Positions 41,572 to 50,625 of a DNA stretch of 64,000 nucleotides are shown piece after piece; position 1 is the first letter of the stretch, and the number at the start of each line of letters is the position of its first letter. Position numbers and translations under genes: made by a program. Origin of the DNA: CAYOZN01 sp964408455 (lineage in GTDB: Bacteria > Planctomycetota > Phycisphaerae > UBA1845 > UTPLA1). Below the pieces are notes generated by a model that had not been told where the DNA came from, did not search any database, and worked only from the letters and a program-made list of their open reading frames with translations. The DNA lies in the NCBI GenBank assembly GCA_964408455.1, contig CAYOZN010000001.1, positions 434,001-498,000 of the forward strand, in the 5' to 3' direction.

Positions 41572-44500
41572 TCAATCGAATGTGATTTCCTCTGCTTCCT
41601 GGTTCTCTTCGCCGCCCGCGTCGTCGAAATCGATCTCGACGTCGGGCGCCGACTCTTCCTGCTGCTGGGCCTCGGCCGCGCCGGGCTGAACTGCCGTATA
41701 GCGGCGATCGCCCAGGGCATACAGGAAGTCCACCAGCAGTTGTGCCTGTTCAGTCATCGTCTTGCCGTACTTGGCCTCGCCCTGTTCCTGCATTTCTCCA
41801 CCGAACTGGGCGTGGTAAGTCGAGCCGGGGAATATCTGAGGCATGTTGGCGCCGGGCTGAATCGCCTGCGGGTCCATCAGCCAATTGACCACCCAGTCGT
41901 ACTGGAGACGCTCGGCAGTCAGGGCGAAGTTGGGCGCCTTGATATCGCGCGTGGTGCCGGGCACGGTCGGATCGCCGCCGACATGACAGGCAAGGCACTT
42001 GAGATCGTAGAAGAACTCTTCGCCGAGCTTGAATCGCTGATCGCTGATGCCGTGCACGCGCGTGTCGTTGTAAGGATAGGCGATGTCGTTGACCTTGGCC
42101 AGGAACGACGCACGCGTGTAAGCCTGCTTGTAGGCAGGGGCCAGCGTTTCCACCCATTCGGCCTGCGATGACGCACGCGAGGCATCAAAAGCCAGGGGCG
42201 CCGTCTGCCGGTGCCGCAGCGCAAAGTCACGCAGGAAGTCGGCCGTCTCGCGGAACTTGTCCACGACGAACCAGGCCGTATCCGGCGGTGGCTCGTCCCC
42301 GTGCGCGGCGTGGACCTGCTGGAGATAGCGGGCGACCGGATCGAGCTTCTCCCGCATCATCTCGGATTCGTACCGGCTGAGGCCGGCGAAATAGTCGACG
42401 AGTGCGGTCGCCTCTTCGGTCGTCAGATAGAAGCTGGGCATGCGGGCCTTCAGCCAGGGGCGCAGCATGACGACGTTATTAAAGAACTTGAACAGCCAGT
42501 CGGGCTGAACCTTGGCGCCTTCGCCCCAGAGAAGCGGCGGCTTGAAGCGCTGCCCGACCACATTGTCATCCGATAGCGTCGTGTCCTCGCTGTAGAACTG
42601 GTGAATGGTTGCCGGTGAGAAGCCCTCGATCGTGTGGCAGCCGATGCAGTTCAGCTCGTGCGCCAGTTCGCGGCCGGCAGCGATCTTGCCCAGGGGCGTA
42701 TTCTCGTAGTCGATCTTCACGCCCGGGCGAACACCGGGATCGCGGCGGCTGAGCAGATACGTCACGATGGCCCGCGACTCGGCCTCGGTGAAGTAGTAGT
42801 TCGGCATCTTGAGCTTTTCGTACGGCTTTTTGTACTTGCCGCGGTCCCAGATGCGCGGATTGCGAACCTTGTGGTAGGCGAACGAGGCGTGATTGTGAAG
42901 AACATCTTCCGGGATGTTGCCACCCGGTGCGACGCCACGCTCGTCGGGCAGAAAATCACTCACCTGTTCGCTGATATCGCGCACCAGATGGTGGAATTCG
43001 CCGCCGTCGGCCTCGCCGCTCGTCGGATACAGCATGCCGAACTGCTCCGGCTTGGCCGCCCGCTCGTGCTCGAACACCGGCGAGAAAAATGCAAAGTCGA
43101 GCTGGCTCATGAACTTCTGGGCCCACGTGGTCAGCTCGGTGCCGGGTGGCGTTGCATTTTCGAAGCCGGCAATGGTATGACAGGCGTAGCAGCCATAATG
43201 GCTGATCATCTTCATGCCCAGGTACAGCTTCTGCCGATCGGCGAGACTGTCCGAGCGGGCGCGAATAATCGCATCGACGGCATCGCGGCCCGCATCCCCA
43301 CCGCCGAAGGAGTTGTATGCCTGGTTGACGACGGCGCCGGTGAGTTGACCGTAACGATCGGCCGGATCGAACTTCTCGTCGACGAGAATCCGTTCGGTGA
43401 CGCTCTCGGTGTTCTGGCCGCCGAGCAAATCGCGAATCAGTGCCAGCTTCATGTCCTCGTGGGCCGGCGTCTCGGGAATCGGCGACGGATCGAACATGTC
43501 GTTCCGCAGCGACAGCAGGTATTCCGCCACGTCGAGCATGTCCTGGTCGTTCAACTTCTGCCGCTCTTCGGGCGGCCTGTCCTCGTAGTAGTTTTCCCGG
43601 AACATGCGCGGCATGACCGTGTTCTGCGCATAGTGCCGCGGGTCGCGCAGCCAGTTGTAGAGCCAGCGGCGGGCATTCCCCTCGTTGCCGGTCTCGCCGA
43701 TGAGCTTGGCGCCCATGCCCGACAATTCCGGCCCGTGGCGTGCGAACTCCGGCGGAACGTAGGTCTTCAGCGGATCGGGATCGCGCTCCTCGACGGCCGC
43801 GAGGTATTCCTCCGTCTTCCGTCGCAGCTCCGCCTTCTCGCGCGCCTCCTTCGTAAAACGGCGACCGGCATAGCGGACGCGATCGTTCTCGTTCATCTTC
43901 TCGAAGGTGGCCGTCGCGCGGGCCTGGGCGTCGTCCAGGGCCTTCTGCCGTTCCTCCTGCGAAACGCGGACGCCCTGCTCCTCGAAACCGCCGACTTTCT
44001 CAAGGGCGAAGGCATGCGTAAGGTCATCCACGATCCAGCGCTCGCCCAGCGTGCGGCCGGACGAGTCAATCGGGTCCTTCGCATCCAGATTGGCATGGCA
44101 GGCCAGACAGCCAATCGAGGTGAACAATTCTTCGCCGCGCGCCTTGTCGCCGGTGATGCCCTCGGGCAGCGGCATCGCATCGAACGTGCGCGAGAAAGTG
44201 CGCAGATAGTGCGTGATGGCCTTGATCTCGGTATGCGTGCGCAGGATCGGATCGGGATCGAAATCCGGATTCGCGCTGGACGGCAGGTTGTTCTCCTGGT
44301 GGAAGAAGTGCGGCATGCGCGTCGTCGGGCGGAAATTATTGGGGTACTCGATCCATCGCTCCATGAAGCCGGCCGTGAGCTTGTCGGCGACGTACGTCAG
44401 ATCGGTGCCGACGCGCCGCTCATCCATCAGGCCCTGCACGTTGTGGCAGTTGATGCAGCCGACGCGAGTGAAGAGTTCCCGCCCCTTCACCACGTTGTGC

Positions 44501-46158
44501 GCCTCTTCCAGCTTGACGGTGTCGTGGCGCTCGTTGTCGTACACCTGGTCGTGGCACTTGACGCAGCTGGCCGAATAGTAGCTCGGCGTGAGCATCGGCC
44601 GCTCCCAGTATTCTTCGACGATGTGGAAGTCGGCCAGGGGAATGCCCAGCTCACGGGCGTAGTACTTCTCTTCCCACTCGTGCTTTTCCTGCTTTGACTT
44701 TGGCGTATGGGCGGCAAGCACGAAATCGGTGTCGCCGCCGCTGCCCTCATGGCAGACGGTGCAGCCCATCTTCTTCATGGGATGCGGCGAATCCGCCGAG
44801 ACGAACAGATCGAGCCGGGGATGGGCCGTCAGGACCGTTTCCATCTGGATGCCCGGCCGCGGCGGATCGGCATTCATCAGGTACGTGTTCATGGCCGCGT
44901 TCAGGCTGCGGAAGTATCGATCCTGCTGAACGGCATCCATCTCGGCCCAGCGAAGCGGGCGCTCTTCGCCGCCGATGGTGGTCCTGGGCGGGGCGGCGCT
45001 CAGGATGCGCCGTAATTGCGACTCAATTTCCGACTGGACGCGACCACGATCGACGTGAACTGAAAGCAGGTTGCGCCGAATTTCGGGAAGGATGAGCCGC
45101 GGGCGATTGATCTCGTCAAGATATCCATTGGCGGCGCTGACCAATCGGCTGATAAAGTGGACGCGATCCTGGCTCTCTGCCTCCAGATTTTCGGCAGGTG
45201 CAAGGTCCTTGCCCACGAATGAACTCAGGTCCACGCCGGCGAGCCGCCCCGACATCGACTGCACCAGCGCTTCGTTCTCGCCGCGCAGCACCTTGCTGAC
45301 CTGTTCGGTCGTGAGGGCCGCCTCGGCCTTGGCGACGAAGCTGTCCCGGCTGAAGGCGGGATCGTCGATCGAGACGTGACAGGTGATGCAGCGATCCGTC
45401 ACGTAGGAATCGATGAAGTTGTAGTCCCAGCGGACATCGTGAGTGAAGACCTGCTTGATCTCCTGCCGGCCGGGGATGTCGTGCGGGGGCGCATAATCCA
45501 GAATGGGCAGATTCAAAATGGTGCGCACCGGGCCGGGGCCGAAATCCTCGTCGCGTTTCTGCGCGGCGTTCATCCCCTTCTCGAAGGCATCCAGTTCCTT
45601 GCGGGCCGCGACATAGTCGGCCTGGTGCGACTTGATCTGGTTTTCGATGTTGCGTTTGGTGTCTTCGAGCTTGTCCTTCTTCGACTCGAGCTCGGCGGTC
45701 AGCTTCTTTTCGGCGTCGAATTGCTCCCGGAGAGCGCGAGCCTTGGGATGGTCGTCGCCGTGCAGCGTGCGGGCCTCTTCATAATTGAATAGCGTGACCT
45801 GAAGCTCCGCATTCTTGTTGCCGAATGCCAGGGACACGTCCTCCAACTCGCCGGAGACGCGCGATAGTTCCTTTTGGCGCTCGGCCAGGAATTCGTCGTC
45901 GAGCTTCGATTCGGCCGCCTGCACGGCATCGGTGAGTGCCTTGTGTTTCCCCTGCATGTCGGGGCTGAGGTACGACAGATAATCGAAGTGGGCCAGGGCC
46001 GAACGCGCATTGAAAAATTCGATCTGCGTATCGCGCCAGGCCCGGTCGTAGTCGTGCCACATCATCCAGCCGAACGACAGCAGCCCGGCCACGGACGTGA
46101 CGCCGAAGACCACGTTCAGCCGACGCATGTTCCAGAGGGTTTCAGTCGGTACAGGCAT
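41572..46158 (-). CDS. giant octahaem cytochrome c of the Rieske/cytochrome b complex
   Basis: A 1528-residue membrane-anchored cytochrome. One N-terminal helix (residues about 13-33) puts the rest outside. Residues about 70-200 are charged coiled coil (AAESKLDDEFLAERQKELSR, KKLTAELESKKDKLEDTKRN). Eight CxxCH haem sites start at C257, C466, C532, C568, C684, C990, C1171 and C1388, spread among cytochrome-c-like modules with distal Met candidates in TRMPHFF, TVMPRMF, LKMPNYYF, ARMPSFY and ANMPQIF. It takes the place of cytochrome c1 in this operon, directly after the cytochrome b genes. The tail is acidic. ATG at 46158 lacks a clear ribosome site. Attachment to haem and partner order are inferred. 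Confidence 0.92.
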   Translation of the reverse strand: MPVPTETLWNMRRLNVVFGVTSVAGLLSFGWMMWHDYDRAWRDTQIEFFNARSALAHFDYLSYLSPDMQGKHKALTDAVQAAESKLDDEFLAERQKELSRVSGELEDVSLAFGNKNAELQVTLFNYEEARTLHGDDHPKARALREQFDAEKKLTAELESKKDKLEDTKRNIENQIKSHQADYVAARKELDAFEKGMNAAQKRDEDFGPGPVRTILNLPILDYAPPHDIPGRQEIKQVFTHDVRWDYNFIDSYVTDRCITCHVSIDDPAFSRDSFVAKAEAALTTEQVSKVLRGENEALVQSMSGRLAGVDLSSFVGKDLAPAENLEAESQDRVHFISRLVSAANGYLDEINRPRLILPEIRRNLLSVHVDRGRVQSEIESQLRRILSAAPPRTTIGGEERPLRWAEMDAVQQDRYFRSLNAAMNTYLMNADPPRPGIQMETVLTAHPRLDLFVSADSPHPMKKMGCTVCHEGSGGDTDFVLAAHTPKSKQEKHEWEEKYYARELGIPLADFHIVEEYWERPMLTPSYYSASCVKCHDQVYDNERHDTVKLEEAHNVVKGRELFTRVGCINCHNVQGLMDERRVGTDLTYVADKLTAGFMERWIEYPNNFRPTTRMPHFFHQENNLPSSANPDFDPDPILRTHTEIKAITHYLRTFSRTFDAMPLPEGITGDKARGEELFTSIGCLACHANLDAKDPIDSSGRTLGERWIVDDLTHAFALEKVGGFEEQGVRVSQEERQKALDDAQARATATFEKMNENDRVRYAGRRFTKEAREKAELRRKTEEYLAAVEERDPDPLKTYVPPEFARHGPELSGMGAKLIGETGNEGNARRWLYNWLRDPRHYAQNTVMPRMFRENYYEDRPPEERQKLNDQDMLDVAEYLLSLRNDMFDPSPIPETPAHEDMKLALIRDLLGGQNTESVTERILVDEKFDPADRYGQLTGAVVNQAYNSFGGGDAGRDAVDAIIRARSDSLADRQKLYLGMKMISHYGCYACHTIAGFENATPPGTELTTWAQKFMSQLDFAFFSPVFEHERAAKPEQFGMLYPTSGEADGGEFHHLVRDISEQVSDFLPDERGVAPGGNIPEDVLHNHASFAYHKVRNPRIWDRGKYKKPYEKLKMPNYYFTEAESRAIVTYLLSRRDPGVRPGVKIDYENTPLGKIAAGRELAHELNCIGCHTIEGFSPATIHQFYSEDTTLSDDNVVGQRFKPPLLWGEGAKVQPDWLFKFFNNVVMLRPWLKARMPSFYLTTEEATALVDYFAGLSRYESEMMREKLDPVARYLQQVHAAHGDEPPPDTAWFVVDKFRETADFLRDFALRHRQTAPLAFDASRASSQAEWVETLAPAYKQAYTRASFLAKVNDIAYPYNDTRVHGISDQRFKLGEEFFYDLKCLACHVGGDPTVPGTTRDIKAPNFALTAERLQYDWVVNWLMDPQAIQPGANMPQIFPGSTYHAQFGGEMQEQGEAKYGKTMTEQAQLLVDFLYALGDRRYTAVQPGAAEAQQQEESAPDVEIDFDDAGGEENQEAEEITFD

Positions 46159-46242
46159 CTTGAGACTCGCGTGCCGCTGCTCAGTGAGCAGTGCGTAAGG
46201 CCGGCGTTTGCACTGCTCGCAAGGCAGTGGTACCGGAAGAAA

Positions 46243-47424
46243 TCAGATATTGAGAAAATACTCCGTCAACGCCACAAAGTACTTCAAATTGAACATCCAC
46301 CGCAGCACCATCTTGATGGGCACGATGAACATCCACGAAAGCAGCATCCAGAAGACGAGATAACGAATGAGGCCGATTTCCGCGTAGATCTTCCGGAAAA
46401 CCGTCTTTGCCAGGATGACCGGTAGTATCAGGAAGTACGCGAAGAGCAGCGCAAGGCCCGGCGCTTCGCGGAGCCAATGTGCCCCGAGGCCCGCAACGCC
46501 CTGTGTCGGCAGACCCGGCTGCCAGAACGTGATGCCGCGCTCCTGAAGCCAGGCGGGAATCACGACCCAGAAAACGTCGGACACGTTGATATTGAGGAGG
46601 GCCGCCGGCCGGTGCGGATCCCACGTTTCGTAGGGGCCGAAGATGTTCCAGTTGGGACCGCGAAGGAAGGTGCCGAGCACGATGAGCACGATCCACATGA
46701 TGACCCAGCCGAACATGAAGACCCAGATGACGAACTTGCGTTCCTTGATCGTGTAGTAGCCGTTGCCGCGCGGGTTCTTGTCGATGTATGGCAACGCCAC
46801 CAATCCCACGATGATGAACGTGGGTAGCAGCACACCCGCGATCCACGGATCGAAATAAACCAGCAGTTCCTGAAGGCCGAGGAAGTACCACGGGGCCTTC
46901 GACGGATTGGGAATGTTGGTCGGGTTGGCCGGCGGCTCAAGCGGGGCCTTCAACAGAATGGCCCAGACCACCAGCACGATCGAGCAGATGACCAGGCAGA
47001 TCAGTTCGGTATAGACGAGGTCGGGCCAGACGAGCACCTTGTCATCGGCGCCGCTTTCGAGCAGCGGTTCGCCGCGCTCCATGCGCTCGTCGTTGATCGC
47101 CGCCTGCCGGAAGCCTACCCACGTCACGAGCCCGGTGAAGACCAGCATCATGGTGATGGGCACGTTGTCGGGCTTGGTGATGATCTTGCGGAAGTCCTGA
47201 TCGAGTGCGCTCCATGCATAGAACGCGACAAACAGAAAAGTCAGGAAGAGCGCCACGCGCGGCCGCGTCCACGTGCGATATGTCAGCATGAGGACGACGA
47301 GCATGACGACCGTCAGCGGCACGAAGATCTCGGGATAGGCCCAGCCGTTGAGGACGGACTTGATGCGCTCGCCCAGTCCTTCACTGTGGGCCGCGGCTGC
47401 CAGCAGGTGCATGCTCATGGTCAT
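46243..47424 (-). CDS. cytochrome b C-terminal part (subunit IV-like) with extra helices
   Basis: A 393-residue membrane protein. Residues about 145-393 correspond to the C-terminal half of cytochrome b or subunit IV of b6f: PANPTNIPNPSKAPWYFLGLQELLVYFDPWIAG carries the Qo-site motif as APWY, the form seen in Firmicutes QcrC-type menaquinol enzymes rather than PEWY. Three additional helices precede it (FVPLTVVMLVVLMLTY, ALFLTFLFVAFYAW, MMLVFTGLVTWVGF), giving about eight in total. ATG at 47424 with AGGA upstream. The N-terminal cytochrome b half is a separate gene upstream, as in b6f complexes. Confidence 0.9.
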   Translation of the reverse strand: MTMSMHLLAAAAHSEGLGERIKSVLNGWAYPEIFVPLTVVMLVVLMLTYRTWTRPRVALFLTFLFVAFYAWSALDQDFRKIITKPDNVPITMMLVFTGLVTWVGFRQAAINDERMERGEPLLESGADDKVLVWPDLVYTELICLVICSIVLVVWAILLKAPLEPPANPTNIPNPSKAPWYFLGLQELLVYFDPWIAGVLLPTFIIVGLVALPYIDKNPRGNGYYTIKERKFVIWVFMFGWVIMWIVLIVLGTFLRGPNWNIFGPYETWDPHRPAALLNINVSDVFWVVIPAWLQERGITFWQPGLPTQGVAGLGAHWLREAPGLALLFAYFLILPVILAKTVFRKIYAEIGLIRYLVFWMLLSWMFIVPIKMVLRWMFNLKYFVALTEYFLNI

Positions 47425-47467
47425 CCGTTCGATCCTGAGTGTGCGCCGCCTGTCGGCGCCTCGTTGA

Positions 47468-47485
47468 GCAAAGCTCCAGCTTTGC
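47468..47485. repeat. hairpin-rich gap between the two cytochrome b genes
   Basis: Perfect 8-bp stem GCAAAGCT / AGCTTTGC with a 2-nt loop. Nearby, GAACAA (47496-47501) pairs with TTGTTC (47511-47516), and CCGCCTGTCGGCG adds a third small stem. The 137-bp gap is thus nearly all structured RNA and resembles a dispersed palindromic repeat. Confidence 0.55.
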
Positions 47486-47561
47486 CCGACTGGAGAACAA
47501 GCCTCAGCGTTGTTCTACCGCGCGTTGTCCGAACAAAGCAGAGCGTTTGTCTCCAGAGCCC

Positions 47562-48347
47562 TTACAGCGGGCCGGAGATTCCACCATCCTTGCGAATACG
47601 CCAGAAGTGCACGGCGATCAGCACCATGACGACCAGCGGAATGAAAATGCAATGCAACACGTAGAACCGAAGCAGCGCATTGGGACCGACCGACGTGCCG
47701 GCCAGCAACAGGAAGCGCGCATCGGAGCCGCCGTGTATCAGCTTCACGTCGCCGACCAACAGCATGGCGGCGCCCGGCCCTTCGTGCCCCAGGAGCGGCG
47801 TCGCACGGGCCATGTTGGAGCCGACGGTAATGGCCCAGATGGCCAGCTGATCCCACGGGAGCAGATATCCGGTAAAGGACAGCAGCAGCGTGAGCACCAG
47901 CAGAATCACGCCGACGCCCCAGTTGAATTCGCGCGGCGGCTTGTAGCTGCCGGTCAGGAACACGCGGAGCATGTGCAGCCAGATGGAGATGACCATGGCG
48001 TGCGCGCCCCAGCGATGAATCTCGCGCATCAGGCCAAGCGTCACGTGGGCCCGCAGGCTGATGATGTCGGCGTAGGCGTATTCCACCACCGGACGGTAAT
48101 AGAACATCAGCAACACGCCGGTGATCGTCTCGGCAAGAAACAGGAAGAACGTCAGCCCGCCCATGCACCAGGTGAAGGAAAGGCGAATGCCGCTCTTGCG
48201 GACGGCAACCGGGTGCAGGTGAAGAAACACGTTGCTGAGGATGGCCATGGCGCGGGTACGACGATCGCGCGGCACGCCGTGCCGGAAGATGGATCCCCAC
48301 ACCTGGCTCTCTCGGATGTAGTTTCCGACCGCGTTGAACAGGCTCAT
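47562..48347 (-). CDS. cytochrome b N-terminal part (b6-like)
   Basis: A 261-residue four-helix protein binding two b haems. Ligand pairs: H111 and H125 in helix B (HRWGAHAMVISIWLHMLRVF, 13 between) and H232 and H247 in helix D (LHCIFIPLVVMVLIAVHFW, 14 between); the 14-residue spacing is the b6f form. FTWCMGGLTFF puts Cys61 where cytochrome b6 has Cys35, the covalent site of haem ci. FTGYLLPWDQLAIWA is the conserved Qo-side segment. ATG at 48347 with GGAAG upstream. Quinol oxidation and reduction in the Rieske/cytochrome b complex. Confidence 0.94.
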   Translation of the reverse strand: MSLFNAVGNYIRESQVWGSIFRHGVPRDRRTRAMAILSNVFLHLHPVAVRKSGIRLSFTWCMGGLTFFLFLAETITGVLLMFYYRPVVEYAYADIISLRAHVTLGLMREIHRWGAHAMVISIWLHMLRVFLTGSYKPPREFNWGVGVILLVLTLLLSFTGYLLPWDQLAIWAITVGSNMARATPLLGHEGPGAAMLLVGDVKLIHGGSDARFLLLAGTSVGPNALLRFYVLHCIFIPLVVMVLIAVHFWRIRKDGGISGPL

Positions 48348-48401
48348 CTAACACTTCCGTCGCCGGGCCAGCGGAGGGACCGGCGTATGCTGCAATGCCA
48401 C

Positions 48402-48436
48402 TCCTGATCAGGAAGCAGGCCGTGCCGACGGCCTGC
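48402..48436. repeat. palindrome and hairpin before the cytochrome b gene
   Basis: The 12-bp palindrome TCCTGATCAGGA (48402-48413) abuts a perfect 9-bp stem GCAGGCCGT / ACGGCCTGC (48415-48436, GCCG loop) in the 109-bp gap. No T-run on the minus strand. Confidence 0.5.
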
Positions 48437-48456
48437 CGCACGAAACGCCACGCCTT

Positions 48457-49506
48457 CTACATTGCGATAAACGCGTCGGGATCGTTCCACTTCGCGATGT
48501 CGCTTGGACCCATGGCCAGGAACTTGACCGAGCGATCGACGACGACCTGGTCGCCGTCGAGATAGATCTTGAAGCGCTCGAGCGGGCGCGGGGCCGGGCC
48601 CTCGAAGTTGGCGCCGTTCGGTTTGAAGCCACTGCCGTGGCAGGGGCACTTGAACTTACGATCATTCGGCAGCCACGACGGAATGCAGCCTAAATGGGTG
48701 CAGATGATCGAAAGGGCCGCCAGTCGCTCCTCTTCGCGGATGATCCAGAAGCCGCTGGGCTTGACCGGTTTGAAATCCTCGTTGACCTCACCCGGGGCCA
48801 GGGCGAGGAACCTGCTGAGCGGGCCGCAGCGGACCTTCGGATCCTCGACTTCCAGCACGTTGGGCGCCATGAAACGGGCAAAGGCGAGCGTGCTGCCGCC
48901 GGTGATCGCGGCCATGGCCCCCCAACCGGCCGCCAGTGCGCCAATCTTCACGATGTCGCGGCGGCTCGCGCCCTCATCGGGGGCCGGCTTGGTCTTTTCC
49001 ATCGACTTTATGTGGCGGGCATCCGGCGGAAGCTGGTCGGCGGGCAGTTTCGACAGGGCCTTGACGCCCTCGGGCATGGCCTTGAGGCCGGCATTGATGA
49101 CGACGTTGCCGCCGCGGACCGTGGTCGCGGCAAGCAGGGCCTGAATGGCGGGGTCGACGACTTTGGGCTTGGGTGGCGCGGCCGGCCGGGACGGCGCGGC
49201 CTTATCCCCGGCCGCTCGCGCTGCATCGGCCCCGGCAGCTGCCGGCGCTGCGGCGACTTCGCTGTCGGGGACCTCGATCTCGATCGTGTCGAACTTGATG
49301 ACATCGACCGGGCATTCGGCGGCGGCATCGACAATGGCCTGGCTGCGCGGCTTGGTGAATTCGGCGTCGAGGGCGGCCGGGCGAATGATGCAGGTGTTGT
49401 TCTCGTGCTGAACCTCAAACACATCCGGCGCGGTCGTCTCGCAGGCGTCGCATACGATGCAGCCGGGAGCGATCCAGACCTTGGTTACCAGTTGCTTCGT
49501 CGCCAT
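48457..49506 (-). CDS. ferredoxin-Rieske fusion protein
   Basis: A 349-residue fusion. Residues 1-75 are a single-cluster bacterial ferredoxin: C16, C19, C22 (APGCIVCDACE) and C65 in AAECPVDVIKF. An Ala/Pro-rich linker (about 78-175) leads to a twin-arginine motif SRRDIVK (R182, R183) and a membrane helix (IGALAAGWGAMAAITGGSTLAFA). Residues about 220-345 are the Rieske domain: C269 and H271 in CTHLGC, C287 and H290 in CPCHGSGF, disulphide C274-C289. The Tat anchor should leave the ferredoxin in the cytoplasm and the Rieske domain outside. ATG at 49506 with GAGGT upstream; 12 bp behind the HEAT gene. Confidence 0.93.
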   Translation of the reverse strand: MATKQLVTKVWIAPGCIVCDACETTAPDVFEVQHENNTCIIRPAALDAEFTKPRSQAIVDAAAECPVDVIKFDTIEIEVPDSEVAAAPAAAGADAARAAGDKAAPSRPAAPPKPKVVDPAIQALLAATTVRGGNVVINAGLKAMPEGVKALSKLPADQLPPDARHIKSMEKTKPAPDEGASRRDIVKIGALAAGWGAMAAITGGSTLAFARFMAPNVLEVEDPKVRCGPLSRFLALAPGEVNEDFKPVKPSGFWIIREEERLAALSIICTHLGCIPSWLPNDRKFKCPCHGSGFKPNGANFEGPAPRPLERFKIYLDGDQVVVDRSVKFLAMGPSDIAKWNDPDAFIAM

Positions 49507-49518
49507 CAGGATACCTCG

Positions 49519-50592
49519 TCAGCCCTGCGCCTGCGGCCGCAAATCGCGCGCGGCCGAACCGGCCTGCGGCGCGGACGAATGACGCATCAGCGCCTGCTGC
49601 GCGGCATTGCGGACCTCGTGCGAAGGATCGGCATCGCGCAGCTTCGCGAGCACGGATTGAATCTCGGAGTCGTTCAAATGGGCGGATACCTCCGCCGCGG
49701 CGGCCAGACGCGCCGACACCTCGGCCTCGGTAAACTGGCGCTGCACCTGGACGCCGTCTTCAACGTAATCGAGGCGATAGGACTCCCAGTAGCCGCGATC
49801 CAGCATGTTGAGCAGCATCATCTTGCCGCGCGGGCTGCCCAGCCGCGTGAGGGCCATTGTCTTGTTCCACTGCAATTCGACGTGCGGCGCCTCGGTCTGC
49901 GCCAGTTCGCGGACGGCGAGGGCATCACCCGGGTCCGCAAGGGATGCCACCGTCAGGCAGGCGACAATCTGCACCTCCCGCGAGGGATCGCGCAGCAGCG
50001 GGTATATCCGCGGCAGCGCAAGCCGGGCCTCCGGCGCCTCCTTCATGCGGGCCAGCGCCTGGAGTGCCACGCGACGGGCATCAGCATCGTCGCTGGAAAG
50101 CCGCGAGACAAGCCATTCCACGCCGGAAGGCGCCTCCAGCAGCGCCAGCGCCATGGAAAGAAAGTTGCTCTTCATGCGGACGACGTCCGCCGGCGCGGAA
50201 GACTTCATCGTCGCCTCGAGGATGCCGACGATTCGGTCCGACAGCTCTTCCCGGCGGGCGGGAGTCATGTCCGGATCGTCGTCGATCTTCTCGAGCTGGC
50301 GGGCCAGCGATTGGGCCGCCTGCCACGATTCCTTGGCAGCGGGCAGCAACACCATGCCGGCGGCGTTGCGCTCGCCGCTGTCGCTCTCGATCGTCGTGAG
50401 AAGCTGTTCGATGGACTGCGGCTTATCCATCGGCGAAGCGCCAAACAGAACGACGACCACGGCAACACCGAGCATGACGCAGACGACGAGGGCCGGCACC
50501 ACCACCAGACGCCCGACCAGCGTGCCGCCGGTTGGCGCAATGCCGGTGGCATCGACGCCTGAACCACCAACGTGATTGTCGGTCTGAGACAT
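49519..50592 (-). CDS. membrane-anchored HEAT-repeat protein, first gene of the cluster
   Basis: A 357-residue protein with one helix (residues about 27-50, LVVVPALVVCVMLGVAVVVVLFG) and a C-terminal region of HEAT-like repeats: GVEWLVSRLSSDDADARRVALQALARM, LPRIYPLLRDPSREVQIVACLTVASL, QSVLAKLRDADPSHEVRNAAQQALM. ATG at 50592; the frame is open much further upstream, but that part runs antisense to the aminotransferase gene and is not coding. No redox motif, so it is probably a scaffold or assembly factor for the Rieske/cytochrome b complex, whose genes follow it directly. Its leader carries the candidate attenuator and palindrome. Confidence 0.85.
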   Translation of the reverse strand: MSQTDNHVGGSGVDATGIAPTGGTLVGRLVVVPALVVCVMLGVAVVVVLFGASPMDKPQSIEQLLTTIESDSGERNAAGMVLLPAAKESWQAAQSLARQLEKIDDDPDMTPARREELSDRIVGILEATMKSSAPADVVRMKSNFLSMALALLEAPSGVEWLVSRLSSDDADARRVALQALARMKEAPEARLALPRIYPLLRDPSREVQIVACLTVASLADPGDALAVRELAQTEAPHVELQWNKTMALTRLGSPRGKMMLLNMLDRGYWESYRLDYVEDGVQVQRQFTEAEVSARLAAAAEVSAHLNDSEIQSVLAKLRDADPSHEVRNAAQQALMRHSSAPQAGSAARDLRPQAQG

Positions 50593-50625
50593 GATCGAAA
50601 GTTGCGCGATCGATCGGGATGCCGC

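Noticed and set aside
42634..44697. Open frame of 687 codons on the plus strand inside the octahaem cytochrome region
   Set aside because: The minus-strand gene has eight haem motifs in frame; the plus frame has no recognisable domain and no ribosome site.
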